A stretch of 14,441 nucleotides of DNA from assembly GCA_964540655.1 (NCBI GenBank), contig CAZINR010000033.1, positions 1-14,441 of the forward strand, read 5' to 3'. Position numbers and translations under genes: made by a program. The stretch is from CAZQBY01 sp964540655 (lineage in GTDB: Archaea; Altiarchaeota; Altiarchaeia; JAFGQM01). How positions within the stretch are numbered: position 1 is the stretch's first letter; every line of letters starts with the position of its first letter. Of the stretch, positions 1-5,886 are shown in pieces. The notes beneath the pieces were generated by a model. The model saw only the letters and a list, made by a program, of their open reading frames with translations, ran no database searches and had not been told where the DNA came from.

Positions 1-40
1 TCTTAATTTAAGCTAAGGAAGATAAAAGGGTTTAGAGCTC

Positions 41-52
41 ATATTTTAATAA
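41..52 (+). promoter_or_regulatory. TATA-like box for the first small basic gene
   Basis: An AT-rich block (ATATTTTAATAA) is centred about 25 bases before the ATG at 71. This is the spacing expected for an archaeal TATA box feeding a leaderless or nearly leaderless transcript. No Shine-Dalgarno sequence is visible before this ATG. Its core TTTTAATA is also the core found, twice, in front of the paralogous gene at 2302. Bases 1-40 show no other clear feature. Confidence 0.5.
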
Positions 53-70
53 TGCCGCTAAATATGACCA

Positions 71-286
71 ATGGACAAAAGTAGAATAAACGCCCGCCTA
101 AAGCGCAGGCACGGCGGCCTGGTCCGGTCGAACGACGACGGCAACCCGATAACCCAGTCCTTGAAAGATGCGACTGCGACAAGATCCGTCTTTTGGAACA
201 ATATAAAATCGATGCAGTCCTGGCACAAAAGTAAAGCGAAGGAAAACGTGTCCCGTAAAAGAGGGCGACGAAGGCGCGCCCATTAA
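71..286 (+). CDS. Unrecognised small basic protein, paralog A
   Basis: I do not recognise this 71-residue family. Both ends are strongly basic: an ARLKRRHGG segment near the N-terminus and a final R/K-rich tail ending RRRRAH. Between them lies a neutral core with TQSLKDA, ATRSVFWNNI and SMQSWHK. There is no signal peptide or membrane segment. A close paralog lies at 2302-2523, and the cores match at about three quarters of positions with single-residue gaps, so both are very likely expressed genes under purifying selection. The charge pattern suggests binding to nucleic acid or the ribosome, but that is inference. The antiporter gene follows after 137 bases. The ATG at 71 is supported by the paralog, which also starts MD.S, and by a TATA-like box 25 bases upstream. 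Lineage-specific chromatin or ribosome-associated protein is possible; no function can be assigned. Confidence 0.85.
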   Translation: MDKSRINARLKRRHGGLVRSNDDGNPITQSLKDATATRSVFWNNIKSMQSWHKSKAKENVSRKRGRRRRAH

Positions 287-313
287 ACGCTTTTCGGCCC
301 AACGGCCCCAGTA

Positions 314-358
314 TTGCCGCAAACTCATGATGCCCACCAGATCCCGATTTTGCGGCAA
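314..358. repeat. Perfect 10-bp inverted repeat between paralog A and the antiporter
   Basis: TTGCCGCAAA at 314-323 is the exact reverse complement of TTTGCGGCAA at 349-358, separated by 25 bases. It lies in the 137-base gap between the first small basic gene and the antiporter. As RNA it could form a hairpin closing a large loop; as DNA it could be an operator. It is not followed by a T-run, so a simple intrinsic terminator is unlikely. The rest of the gap (287-423) holds only the TATA-like box at 376-385. Confidence 0.5.
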
Positions 359-375
359 GAAGTAAACGGAGAAGC

Positions 376-385
376 ATATTTATTT
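376..385 (+). promoter_or_regulatory. TATA-like box for the antiporter gene
   Basis: ATATTTATTT is centred about 43 bases before the ATG at 424, which would give a leader of roughly 15-20 bases. It is the only strongly AT-rich element in the gap, so the antiporter probably has its own promoter rather than depending on read-through from the small basic gene. Confidence 0.4.
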
Positions 386-423
386 GCCCAGCCCTAAACA
401 AAGGGTAGTTCAATCCCATCATA

Positions 424-2196
424 ATGGCCCTGGAGATTTTCACGGAAATAAGCATCATCGTGGTGGTCGCGACTGCGATGGCAGGCCTGATGCGCTTATT
501 CAAGCAGCCCACGATAATAGGGTTCATACTGACGGGGATGCTGGTGGGGCCGATATCCCTCGACATCATGGTCCATTCGACGGAGACCATCTCGGTCTTC
601 TCTAAAATGGGGATAGCCCTGCTGCTGTTCATCGTAGGGCTGGGCATGAATCCCCGCGTGATCAAGGAGGTCGGCAAGGTCTCGGTCATAACGGGCCTCG
701 GGCAGATAGTCTTCACATCCCTGCTCGGGTTCGCCATATGCATCGCATTGGGCTTCCCTTTTGATTTCGCGTCCGGCGGATACGACCCTTTCGTCATTTC
801 CATTTACGTCGCAATAGCCCTGACGTTCAGCAGCACGATAATAATAATGAAGCTGCTGTCGGACAAGCATGCGCTCCAAAGCCTCTACGGCCGCATCTCC
901 GTGGGCTTCCTGCTGGTCCAGGACGTTGTGGCCATTGCGCTTCTCATAGCGGTCCCCTACCTTTCCGGAGGCCTGGATGCCGGCGGACTCGCCGCTGAAA
1001 ACCTTTTGTTCGGTCTGGCCATAATGGGCGTCGCGGCCCTAGTCAGCATATACCTGGTCCCCAAGATGTGCAGGTTCTTCGCAAAGAGCCCCGAATTCCT
1101 CTTCTTCTTCTCGATAGCCTGGGGCATGGGACTGGCCAGCCTGTTTCTCCAGCTTGGCTTCTCGCTGGAGATAGGCGCTCTGGTAGCGGGCATAGCTCTT
1201 TCATCATCGCCCTTCCATTATGAGATAAGCTCGAAGATGAGGCCCCTTCGGGATTTCTTCATAATGATATTCTTCATACTGCTGGGTTCGCAGATGGCGC
1301 TCGGGCACATGGGCATGTTCATAATACCGGTAATTCTGCTTTCGGCATTCATACTAATCGGCAATCCGCTGATTGTCGTCATCTTGATGGGCCTGCTGGG
1401 CTATGACCGGAAAACCGGCTTCTCCGCAGGCCTGACCGTCGCCCAGATAAGCGAGTTCTCGCTCATATTCATTGCGCTGGGCGCCCAGCAGGGGCACCTT
1501 CCCCCGGAGATACTCTCGCTGGTGACGTCCGTGGGCATCATCACCATAGCGGGCTCGACCTACATGATACATTATTCAGAGCGCATCTACCCCCGCATAG
1601 CCAGGTACCTGGGCGTCTTTGAGAAGAAGGGGATCAGAAAGAAGAAAGCCTGGGAAGATACGACTTACGATGCCATACTCTTCGGCTGCAACCGGGTGGG
1701 CCACGATTTCCTGAACGCATTCAAAAAGCACGGCGACAGGTTCCTCGCGGTAGAATGCGACCCCGACATACTCGGCGACCTTTACAAGCAAGGTTTCAAT
1801 GCGAGGTACGGTGATGCTGCCGATACGGAATTCCTCGAGGACCTGGGCCTGGAGAACGTCAGGATAATCGTTTCGACGATACCGGATTTCGACACCAATG
1901 TAGTGCTGCTGACCAAAGTGCGGCAGGCCAATGAAGACGCCATAGTCCTGATGGTGGCATACAGGATAGAGGATGCAATGCGGCTTTACGACTTGGGTGC
2001 TAGCTACGTCATAATGCCCCATTTCCTCGGGGGGTACCACGCCTCAAAGATGACGGAGAGGCATGGGTTCGACAAGGAGAAATTCAGGCTGGAGCGGGAA
2101 GAGCACATTCGCTACCTCATGCGCAGGCAGTCGGCCGGCCACGAGCATCCCGACACGCACGACATGCGAAGCCAGTACCCCGGCAAAGAGAATTAA
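424..2196 (+). CDS. CPA2-family K+/H+ antiporter with RCK (TrkA-N) domain, KefB/KefC-like
   Basis: A 590-residue integral membrane protein. Residues about 5-385 form the sodium/proton-exchanger fold with roughly a dozen hydrophobic segments, and a cytoplasmic Rossmann-type RCK domain follows (about 415-535). The ion-binding helix carries the Q-D pair (Q166-D167 in LLVQDVVAI), the pattern seen in KefB/KefC-type potassium/proton antiporters; Na+-type CPA2 members usually have N-D or D-D there. The RCK domain has a GCNRVG nucleotide-binding loop (421-426), acidic residues at the end of the second strand (ECDP, 444-447) and RYGDAAD (461-467). No TrkA-C domain follows, only a charged tail of about 50 residues. 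It probably exchanges K+ (or Na+) for H+ at the cell membrane under nucleotide control. It is flanked by two paralogous small basic genes and a CBS protein lies downstream. Family certain; ion specificity inferred. Confidence 0.93.
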   Translation: MALEIFTEISIIVVVATAMAGLMRLFKQPTIIGFILTGMLVGPISLDIMVHSTETISVFSKMGIALLLFIVGLGMNPRVIKEVGKVSVITGLGQIVFTSLLGFAICIALGFPFDFASGGYDPFVISIYVAIALTFSSTIIIMKLLSDKHALQSLYGRISVGFLLVQDVVAIALLIAVPYLSGGLDAGGLAAENLLFGLAIMGVAALVSIYLVPKMCRFFAKSPEFLFFFSIAWGMGLASLFLQLGFSLEIGALVAGIALSSSPFHYEISSKMRPLRDFFIMIFFILLGSQMALGHMGMFIIPVILLSAFILIGNPLIVVILMGLLGYDRKTGFSAGLTVAQISEFSLIFIALGAQQGHLPPEILSLVTSVGIITIAGSTYMIHYSERIYPRIARYLGVFEKKGIRKKKAWEDTTYDAILFGCNRVGHDFLNAFKKHGDRFLAVECDPDILGDLYKQGFNARYGDAADTEFLEDLGLENVRIIVSTIPDFDTNVVLLTKVRQANEDAIVLMVAYRIEDAMRLYDLGASYVIMPHFLGGYHASKMTERHGFDKEKFRLEREEHIRYLMRRQSAGHEHPDTHDMRSQYPGKEN

Positions 2197-2251
2197 GCAA
2201 ACGCTTCTCTTCGATGCGGCCTAACAACCAACCGGATTACCCTAAAACAAT

Positions 2252-2281
2252 CTTTTAATACCCTAACTTTTAATACCCTAA
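2252..2281 (+). repeat. Tandem 15-bp repeat with two TATA-like boxes before paralog B
   Basis: The 15-base unit CTTTTAATACCCTAA occurs twice with no gap (2252-2266 and 2267-2281) and no mismatch. Each unit holds a TTTTAATA TATA-like core. A third, partial copy of the same word (CCCTAA) sits at 2240-2245. The second TATA core is about 30 bases before the ATG at 2302, so it can serve a leaderless transcript; the first lies 15 bases further up. An additional TATA-like CATATAAAG at 2282-2290 is probably too close to the start. The repeat may give two start sites or two sites for a regulator. Confidence 0.7.
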
Positions 2282-2301
2282 CATATAAAGATGGGTAAGG
2301 C

Positions 2302-2523
2302 ATGGACACAAGCAAAAAGGATATGCGCGCCCGTATAAGGCGCAGGCACGGCGGCCTGGTCCGGGCGGACGACGACGACCCGCGGACCCAGTCGTTAAAG
2401 GATGCTAAAGCAACGAGGTCCGTGTTTTGGAACAACATAACCTCCATGCAGTCCTGGCACAAGGGGAAAGCGAAGGCAAGGGACCTGCTAAGAAGGAGGG
2501 GGAAGAGAAGGCGCGCGCATTAG
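2302..2523 (+). CDS. Unrecognised small basic protein, paralog B
   Basis: A 73-residue protein closely related to the one at 71-286. Shared blocks are RRHGGLVR, DD..P, TQSLKDA, ATRSVFWNNI, SMQSWHK, KAK and the C-terminal R.G.RRRAH. Differences concentrate in the first eight residues, the acidic turn (ADDDDPR here) and a linker before the basic tail. Some nucleotide stretches are also still identical, for example the bases coding for the RRHGGLVR block, which points to a fairly recent duplication or gene conversion. Basic ends around a tryptophan- and asparagine-containing core suggest a nucleic-acid or ribosome ligand, but no known family is recognised. An internal ATG at 2291 belongs to another frame. 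Its tandem-repeat promoter implies regulation different from copy A. The CBS protein begins 57 bases downstream and may share its transcript. Confidence 0.87.
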   Translation: MDTSKKDMRARIRRRHGGLVRADDDDPRTQSLKDAKATRSVFWNNITSMQSWHKGKAKARDLLRRRGKRRRAH

Positions 2524-2580
2524 GCGAACATATGCACGATTCAAGAAACCCGACAAGGATAAGATTGAAATAACCCGAAG

Positions 2581-3075
2581 ATGGAAACAGACTACCTAAA
2601 GCGGCTTAGGATGGAGGATGCCAGGGTAATCGATGCTGTTGAAGATTTGACCAGGCTGACGGCAAAGGACGCAATGATAAAACCGGTGTTCCTTGATCCC
2701 GAAGACGGGGGCGAAAAGATAATAAAGAAATTGAAATCCGAAAGGATAGAAGTGTGTATCGTAGTCACAAAAGAGAAGAAGTTCGTCGGGGAGATAAGCG
2801 ATAAAGACCTGATACGTCTGTTCCTGATCCAGGTCGAGAATGAGCCGCTCACCGAAGTGCTGGGGGTCGGCTATAACAGGGAGCTGAAACACCTGAAGGC
2901 AAAAGACCTTATAAACGAGCATGAGTCCACAGTAGACCTGGACACCCCGATCAACGAGGTAGTTAAACTGGTATACAAAGAGGGGTTTGAATACATCCCC
3001 GTCCTCGACAAAAAAGGCAGGGTCAAGGGCGTAGTAACGCCCAGCAGCCTGCTCGCCCTGCTTGAGGATAGGTAA
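2581..3075 (+). CDS. Two-CBS-domain protein
   Basis: A 164-residue soluble protein made almost wholly of a CBS pair. CBS1 spans about residues 28-82 (AKDAMIKP, a VCIVV strand, then FVGEISDKDLIRLF). CBS2 spans about 107-164 (AKDLINEHESTVDLDTPINEVV, then YIPVLDKKGRVKGVVTPSSLL). Such pairs bind adenosyl ligands such as AMP, ATP or SAM and act as energy or ionic-strength sensors, usually by controlling a partner. No catalytic domain is attached, so this is a stand-alone regulator. It lies 57 bases after the second small basic gene and two genes after the K+/H+ antiporter; regulation of that antiporter is an attractive but unproven idea. No strong ribosome site precedes the ATG at 2581; a second in-frame ATG lies at 2611. 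The gap to the convergent gene at 3119 is 43 bases with no clear terminator. Confidence 0.9.
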   Translation: METDYLKRLRMEDARVIDAVEDLTRLTAKDAMIKPVFLDPEDGGEKIIKKLKSERIEVCIVVTKEKKFVGEISDKDLIRLFLIQVENEPLTEVLGVGYNRELKHLKAKDLINEHESTVDLDTPINEVVKLVYKEGFEYIPVLDKKGRVKGVVTPSSLLALLEDR

Positions 3076-3118
3076 TGCAGTACCGTAGCATGCGTGGGGC
3101 AAGCGACAAGGGCAAACA

Positions 3119-3550
3119 TCACTGCCGGGCCGACTCCCTTAAAAGCCTCTCCGCCAGCTCGCCGGAGCAGATGTTCCTAAGGGCTTTGGTGTCCTTTATC
3201 TCGAAAGCGCTCTCGTCGATGTTGCAGGTGGCCGACTCGTTGGTGAGGGGGTCGAAGACGTAGACCTGGCACTTGTCCAGCACCTTCCCGACGACGCTGC
3301 CCCTGAACTTCTTGGAAGAGTTGAGCGGGCTGCTGAGCTCGAAGTCCACCTTCTTGCAGGTGCTAACTGCCTCCTGGAGGCAGGTCAGGTTGTTCTCGCA
3401 GTCCTCGACTATGTTCAAACCCGGCCGGCGCAGCTCCGGCGGACGGTCCGAGCCAGGCTCCTCGGGCCTCTCGTACTCGAAGGAAAGGTAGTAGAAAACA
3501 GCAAGTATGAGTACCACGGTCAGTGCCAGGAATATTCCCCCTTTGCCCAT
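3119..3550 (-). CDS. Membrane-anchored six-cysteine protein of unknown function
   Basis: A 143-residue protein with one hydrophobic segment near its start (residues about 6-22, GIFLALTVVLILAVFYYL), a proline-rich acidic linker (about 26-44) and an outside domain. The domain holds six cysteines at 51, 57, 65, 94, 109 and 128, an even number that suits disulphide pairing outside the membrane. The spacing C-x5-C-x7-C in the first cluster (CENNLTCLQEAVSTC) resembles small helical hairpin disulphide modules. I do not recognise a family. The segment is uncleaved-looking (no clear signal peptidase site), so it is probably an N-terminal anchor, although a cleaved signal cannot be excluded. It is transcribed away from the GNAT-like gene at 3616 with only 65 bases between starts. 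Confidence 0.75.
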   Translation of the reverse strand: MGKGGIFLALTVVLILAVFYYLSFEYERPEEPGSDRPPELRRPGLNIVEDCENNLTCLQEAVSTCKKVDFELSSPLNSSKKFRGSVVGKVLDKCQVYVFDPLTNESATCNIDESAFEIKDTKALRNICSGELAERLLRESARQ

Positions 3551-3569
3551 GAGGAATTAACGGGTAGCA

Positions 3570-3596
3570 GGATAAAAAGAGTCTTTTCTTTTATCC
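3570..3596. promoter_or_regulatory. Palindromic bidirectional promoter between divergent genes
   Basis: GGATAAAA at 3570-3577 and TTTTATCC at 3589-3596 form a perfect inverted repeat with an 11-base centre. Read on the minus strand, the TTTTTATCC half lies about 25 bases before the ATG at 3550. Read on the plus strand, the TTTTATCC half lies about 20-27 bases before the ATG at 3616. The two halves thus sit at TATA distance for each divergent gene, suggesting leaderless transcription both ways and a single site where a regulator could affect both. Confidence 0.5.
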
Positions 3597-3615
3597 TTTC
3601 CCCGGTATAGAGAAT

Positions 3616-4095
3616 ATGCCCGGAAAGGGCCCGAAAGGCAAAAGTCCACTGATAGGCAGCATAATCGCTAAACGTAGCGGTAAGGTTGTCCGAAGCGGGT
3701 GGGTGCCACTCTCGGAGCACCCGGCGGTGTGGAGGATAGTCACAGACCCCAAAAGGAGGGCCGAGGACAGGCTTGGAAGGACTCTTAGGAGAATACGCAA
3801 AAAGCATGGAGAAGACGTGATAGGGTTCACTGTCTGGACAAGGCTCCCCGGCGTGCTATACGCTCATGGAGGGTATGTGTCTCCCGAGATGAGGGGGAAG
3901 GGGGTGGACCGGAAGATGGAGGCTGAACTGGAGAAAATAGCCGGAGAGAGAGGGATATCCAGGATAGGGTTCACCTCGGCCGCGATGCCGCGGCACGTTC
4001 TGGAGCGGCGCGGCTACAAGGCTCACAGCATGTTTCACCCCTACTCCATAATAGGCTGGTTCGGCAGGTTTTACTCGAAAAAAGTCGAGGGGTAG
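3616..4095 (+). CDS. GNAT-like N-acetyltransferase with degenerate acetyl-CoA loop
   Basis: A 159-residue protein whose second half follows the GNAT fold. Strand 4 and the pyrophosphate-binding loop are YVSPEMRGKGVDRKM (about 87-101), then a helix (EAELEKIAGERG), strand 5 (ISRIGFTS) and the C-terminal H.LERRGYKAHS motif (about 127-138), which matches the usual LYEKLGF-type ending. In active GNATs the loop reads R/Q-G-x-G-x-G/A; here the last position is aspartate (D98), so acetyl-CoA binding may be weakened or altered. The first 30 residues are basic and glycine-rich. Substrate unknown: small molecule, protein N-terminus or lysine are all possible. No Shine-Dalgarno is visible; a TATA-like sequence 20-27 bases upstream supports a leaderless start. 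It ends three bases from the convergent uS10 stop. Confidence 0.75.
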   Translation: MPGKGPKGKSPLIGSIIAKRSGKVVRSGWVPLSEHPAVWRIVTDPKRRAEDRLGRTLRRIRKKHGEDVIGFTVWTRLPGVLYAHGGYVSPEMRGKGVDRKMEAELEKIAGERGISRIGFTSAAMPRHVLERRGYKAHSMFHPYSIIGWFGRFYSKKVEG

Positions 4096-4098
4096 TCT

Positions 4099-4401
4099 TT
4101 ACAATCTTATCTCGACGTGCACATCCTTCGGGAGCTGTATCCTCATGACGCGCCTGAGGGCCTTCTCGTCGGCCGCTATCATAACTAAGCGCTTGTGTAT
4201 CCTCATCTCCCAGTGCTCCCAGGAGGCCTTGCCCTCGCCGTCGGGCGACTTGAGGGTCGTAAGCTTGAGCTTCTTGGTCGGAATGCGGATTATGCCCGAC
4301 ACGTCCACACCCGCCTTCTTGGCAATGTCTATTATCTGGGTGCAGATGTCGTCCAGCTTCTCCTTGTCCCTTCCTATCAGCTTTATCTTCGCTTTTTGCA
4401 T
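4099..4401 (-). CDS. rps10: 30S ribosomal protein uS10
   Basis: A 100-residue protein with the archaeal uS10 pattern: KAKIKLIGRDKEKLDDIC, GVDVSGIIRIPTKKLKLTTLKSPDGEGKASWEHWEMRIHKRLVMI and a C-terminal ALRRVMRIQLPKDVHVEIRL. It binds the 30S head near the A-site side. The frame stays open upstream to an ATG at 4485, but the conserved protein starts at the ATG at 4401; the extra 28 residues have no counterpart in the family, and that DNA is better read as a structured leader. uS10 is the last gene of the archaeal str-type cluster, downstream of EF1A, as expected. A T-rich tract between EF1A and uS10 suggests separate transcription. The stop codon is three bases from the stop of the convergent GNAT-like gene. 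Confidence 0.95.
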   Translation of the reverse strand: MQKAKIKLIGRDKEKLDDICTQIIDIAKKAGVDVSGIIRIPTKKLKLTTLKSPDGEGKASWEHWEMRIHKRLVMIAADEKALRRVMRIQLPKDVHVEIRL

Positions 4402-4486
4402 TTTTACCGTATTCGACTTCATACCTCGACGGTAAAAAGTCTCTGCGCCTTTGGTGCAGATCGCATCGTCTTGAAGGACTTTCAAG
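4401..4486 (-). promoter_or_regulatory. Structured leader of uS10 with three potential hairpins
   Basis: Three inverted repeats follow one another upstream of the uS10 ATG. The first is 4470-4475/4481-4486 (CTTGAA and TTCAAG, 5-base loop). The second is 4442-4449/4453-4460, eight pairs with one mismatch in the minus-strand RNA and a 3-base loop. The third is a perfect 10-bp repeat, TTTTTACCGT at 4401-4410 and ACGGTAAAAA at 4429-4438, with an 18-base loop. In the transcript the third stem would take in the A of the start codon. This is a candidate for autogenous control of a ribosomal protein. Alternatively the palindrome is a DNA operator. Confidence 0.5.
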
Positions 4487-4526
4487 GCCTTGCTTGATGA
4501 AAGCCCTGTTGTTTTAGCGTGAATGA

Positions 4527-4552
4527 ATAAAAATAAATAAAAATAAAAAAAG
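4527..4552 (-). terminator. T-rich terminator-like tract after EF1A, possibly also the uS10 TATA region
   Basis: Read on the minus strand, bases 4552-4527 are almost only T with scattered A (TTTTTTTATTTTTATTTATT), starting about 18 bases after the EF1A stop. Oligo-T tracts are the usual archaeal termination signal. The A/T-rich right end would also be in position to act as a TATA region for a uS10 transcript starting near 4500, which would include the whole hairpin leader. Confidence 0.65.
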
Positions 4553-4569
4553 AGTGCAAGGGTCCCCCC

Positions 4570-5841
4570 TTACACCTTCTTGGGCACGACGTCGATTATC
4601 ATGCCCGCTGCAACGGTCTGCCCCATGTCGCGGACAGCGAACCTGCCCAGCGGCGGGAACTCCGATGCCTTCTCAACGCACAATGGCTGAGTCGGCTTCA
4701 GCTTTATGACCGCGGCGTCTCCCGTCTTGACGAAATCCGGCTTTTCGGCAATAACCGCGCCGGTGGCCGGATTCAGCTTCTTGACTATCTCCGTCACCGT
4801 GCAGGCTACCTGAGCCGTGTGGCAGTGGAAGACAGGCGTGTATCCCGGAGCCAGAACGCTGGGGTGGTTCAGCACGATTATCTGCGCCGTGAACTCCTCC
4901 GCGACAGTGGGCGGGTTTGCGGGGTCACCGCATACGTCGCCCCTCCGGATGTCCTGCTTCCCGACTCCCCTGACGTTGAAACCTACGTTGTCGCCGGGGC
5001 CGGCCTTCTGTATCTGCTCGTGGTGCATCTCTATCGACTTGACTTCGCCGGTTACGTTGCTCGGCATGAAGACGACCTTCTGCCCGGGCTTCAGTTCGCC
5101 CGTCTCGACCCTTCCGACCGGGACCGTCCCAGCTCCTGTGATGCTGTAGACGTCTTGTATCGGCAGCCTGAGCGGCTTGTCGGTCAGCTTCGGGGGCACC
5201 TCGAGGCCGTTGAGCGCATCGATTAGCGTCGGCCCGTTGTACCATGCCATGTTCTCGCTCTTCTTCATGACGTTGTCGCCCTTGTAGGCGGACACCGCCA
5301 GGAACGGAATCTGATCCGGCTTGTAGCCGACAGACTTCAGCAGCTTGGACACGTCCTCCTTGACCTGCTTGTACTTGGCCTCGTCGTAGTTGGCGGCGTC
5401 CATCTTGTTGATGGCCACTATCAGCTGCTTCACGCCGAGTGTCTTGGCCAGGAACGTGTGCTCCTTGGTCTGCGGCATAACGCCCTCCGTCGCCGTGACC
5501 ACGAGGACTGCGGCATCAGCCTGCGAGGTCCCCGTAATCATGTTCTTTACGAAGTCTCTGTGTCCCGGGGCGTCGATTATGGTGAAGTAGTACTTGTCCG
5601 TCTTGAACTTCTTGTGCGCCACGTCTATAGTCAACCCCCTGGACCTCTCTTCCTTCAAAGAATCCATGACGAAAGCGAACTCGAAGGTCCCCTTTCCGAG
5701 TTTGTCTGCCTCCGCCTTCAGATTCTTGATTATCTGCTCGGAGATCTCTCCGTGCTCGAACAGCAACCTACCGACCAGAGTCGACTTGCCTGCGTCGACG
5801 TGACCGATGGTCACCAGATTCATGTGTGGTAGTTCAGCCAT
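4570..5841 (-). CDS. tuf: Translation elongation factor EF-1 alpha (aEF1A)
   Basis: A 423-residue GTPase that brings aminoacyl-tRNA to the ribosome. From the chosen ATG, the P-loop GHVDAGKST is at 13-21, followed by switch I RGLTIDVA, switch II DAPGHRDF and the NKMD guanine-specificity motif. Domains 2 and 3 follow (GAGTVPVGRVETGELKPGQKV; then the FHCHTAQVACTV region). Length fits archaeal EF1A. The frame extends to a GTG at 5850, but the ATG at 5841 is preferred because AGGTG lies eight bases before it and overlaps the GTG. It lies 45 bases after EF2, with AT-rich sequence between that could hold an internal promoter (TATA-like region around 5866-5882). A T-rich tract follows the stop. Nothing in the active motifs is unusual. 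Confidence 0.97.
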   Translation of the reverse strand: MAELPHMNLVTIGHVDAGKSTLVGRLLFEHGEISEQIIKNLKAEADKLGKGTFEFAFVMDSLKEERSRGLTIDVAHKKFKTDKYYFTIIDAPGHRDFVKNMITGTSQADAAVLVVTATEGVMPQTKEHTFLAKTLGVKQLIVAINKMDAANYDEAKYKQVKEDVSKLLKSVGYKPDQIPFLAVSAYKGDNVMKKSENMAWYNGPTLIDALNGLEVPPKLTDKPLRLPIQDVYSITGAGTVPVGRVETGELKPGQKVVFMPSNVTGEVKSIEMHHEQIQKAGPGDNVGFNVRGVGKQDIRRGDVCGDPANPPTVAEEFTAQIIVLNHPSVLAPGYTPVFHCHTAQVACTVTEIVKKLNPATGAVIAEKPDFVKTGDAAVIKLKPTQPLCVEKASEFPPLGRFAVRDMGQTVAAGMIIDVVPKKV

Positions 5842-5849
5842 TTTTTTCA

Positions 5850-5854
5850 CACCT
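5850..5854 (-). promoter_or_regulatory. Shine-Dalgarno of EF1A, decides the start
   Basis: AGGTG on the minus strand, complementary to the CACCT near the archaeal 16S rRNA 3' end, lies eight bases before the ATG at 5841. A GTG at 5850 in the same frame overlaps this motif and would have no ribosome site at proper distance, so ATG at 5841 is favoured. Confidence 0.7.
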
Positions 5855-5886
5855 ATTTTTTCTTGTTATTTATGTTTTTTAAGAAA

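Noticed and set aside
285..310. AAACGCTT followed by TCGGCC-like sequence occurs after both paralog A and the antiporter (2199-2222).
   Set aside because: Only eight bases match exactly and the rest needs gaps, so it is not a secure repeat.
327..365. A 12-codon frame (ATG ATG CCC ... TAA) inside the inverted repeat region.
   Set aside because: Too short, no supporting overlap or ribosome site, and it lies in the loop and arm of the repeat; chance is the simplest reading.
400..424. GTAGTTCAATCCCATC before the antiporter looks like a tRNA T-arm.
   Set aside because: The stem pairs poorly, the acceptor arm would run into the antiporter start, and no D- or anticodon arm can be built upstream.
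39..803. A 254-codon minus-strand frame across the small basic gene and the antiporter start.
   Set aside because: It is antisense to the paralog-supported small gene and to a clear antiporter; no family features are seen.
4402..4485. An N-terminal extension of uS10 by 28 residues from the ATG at 4485.
   Set aside because: uS10 families start at MQKAKIKLI-like sequence, and the extra DNA is better explained by the hairpins and a possible promoter.
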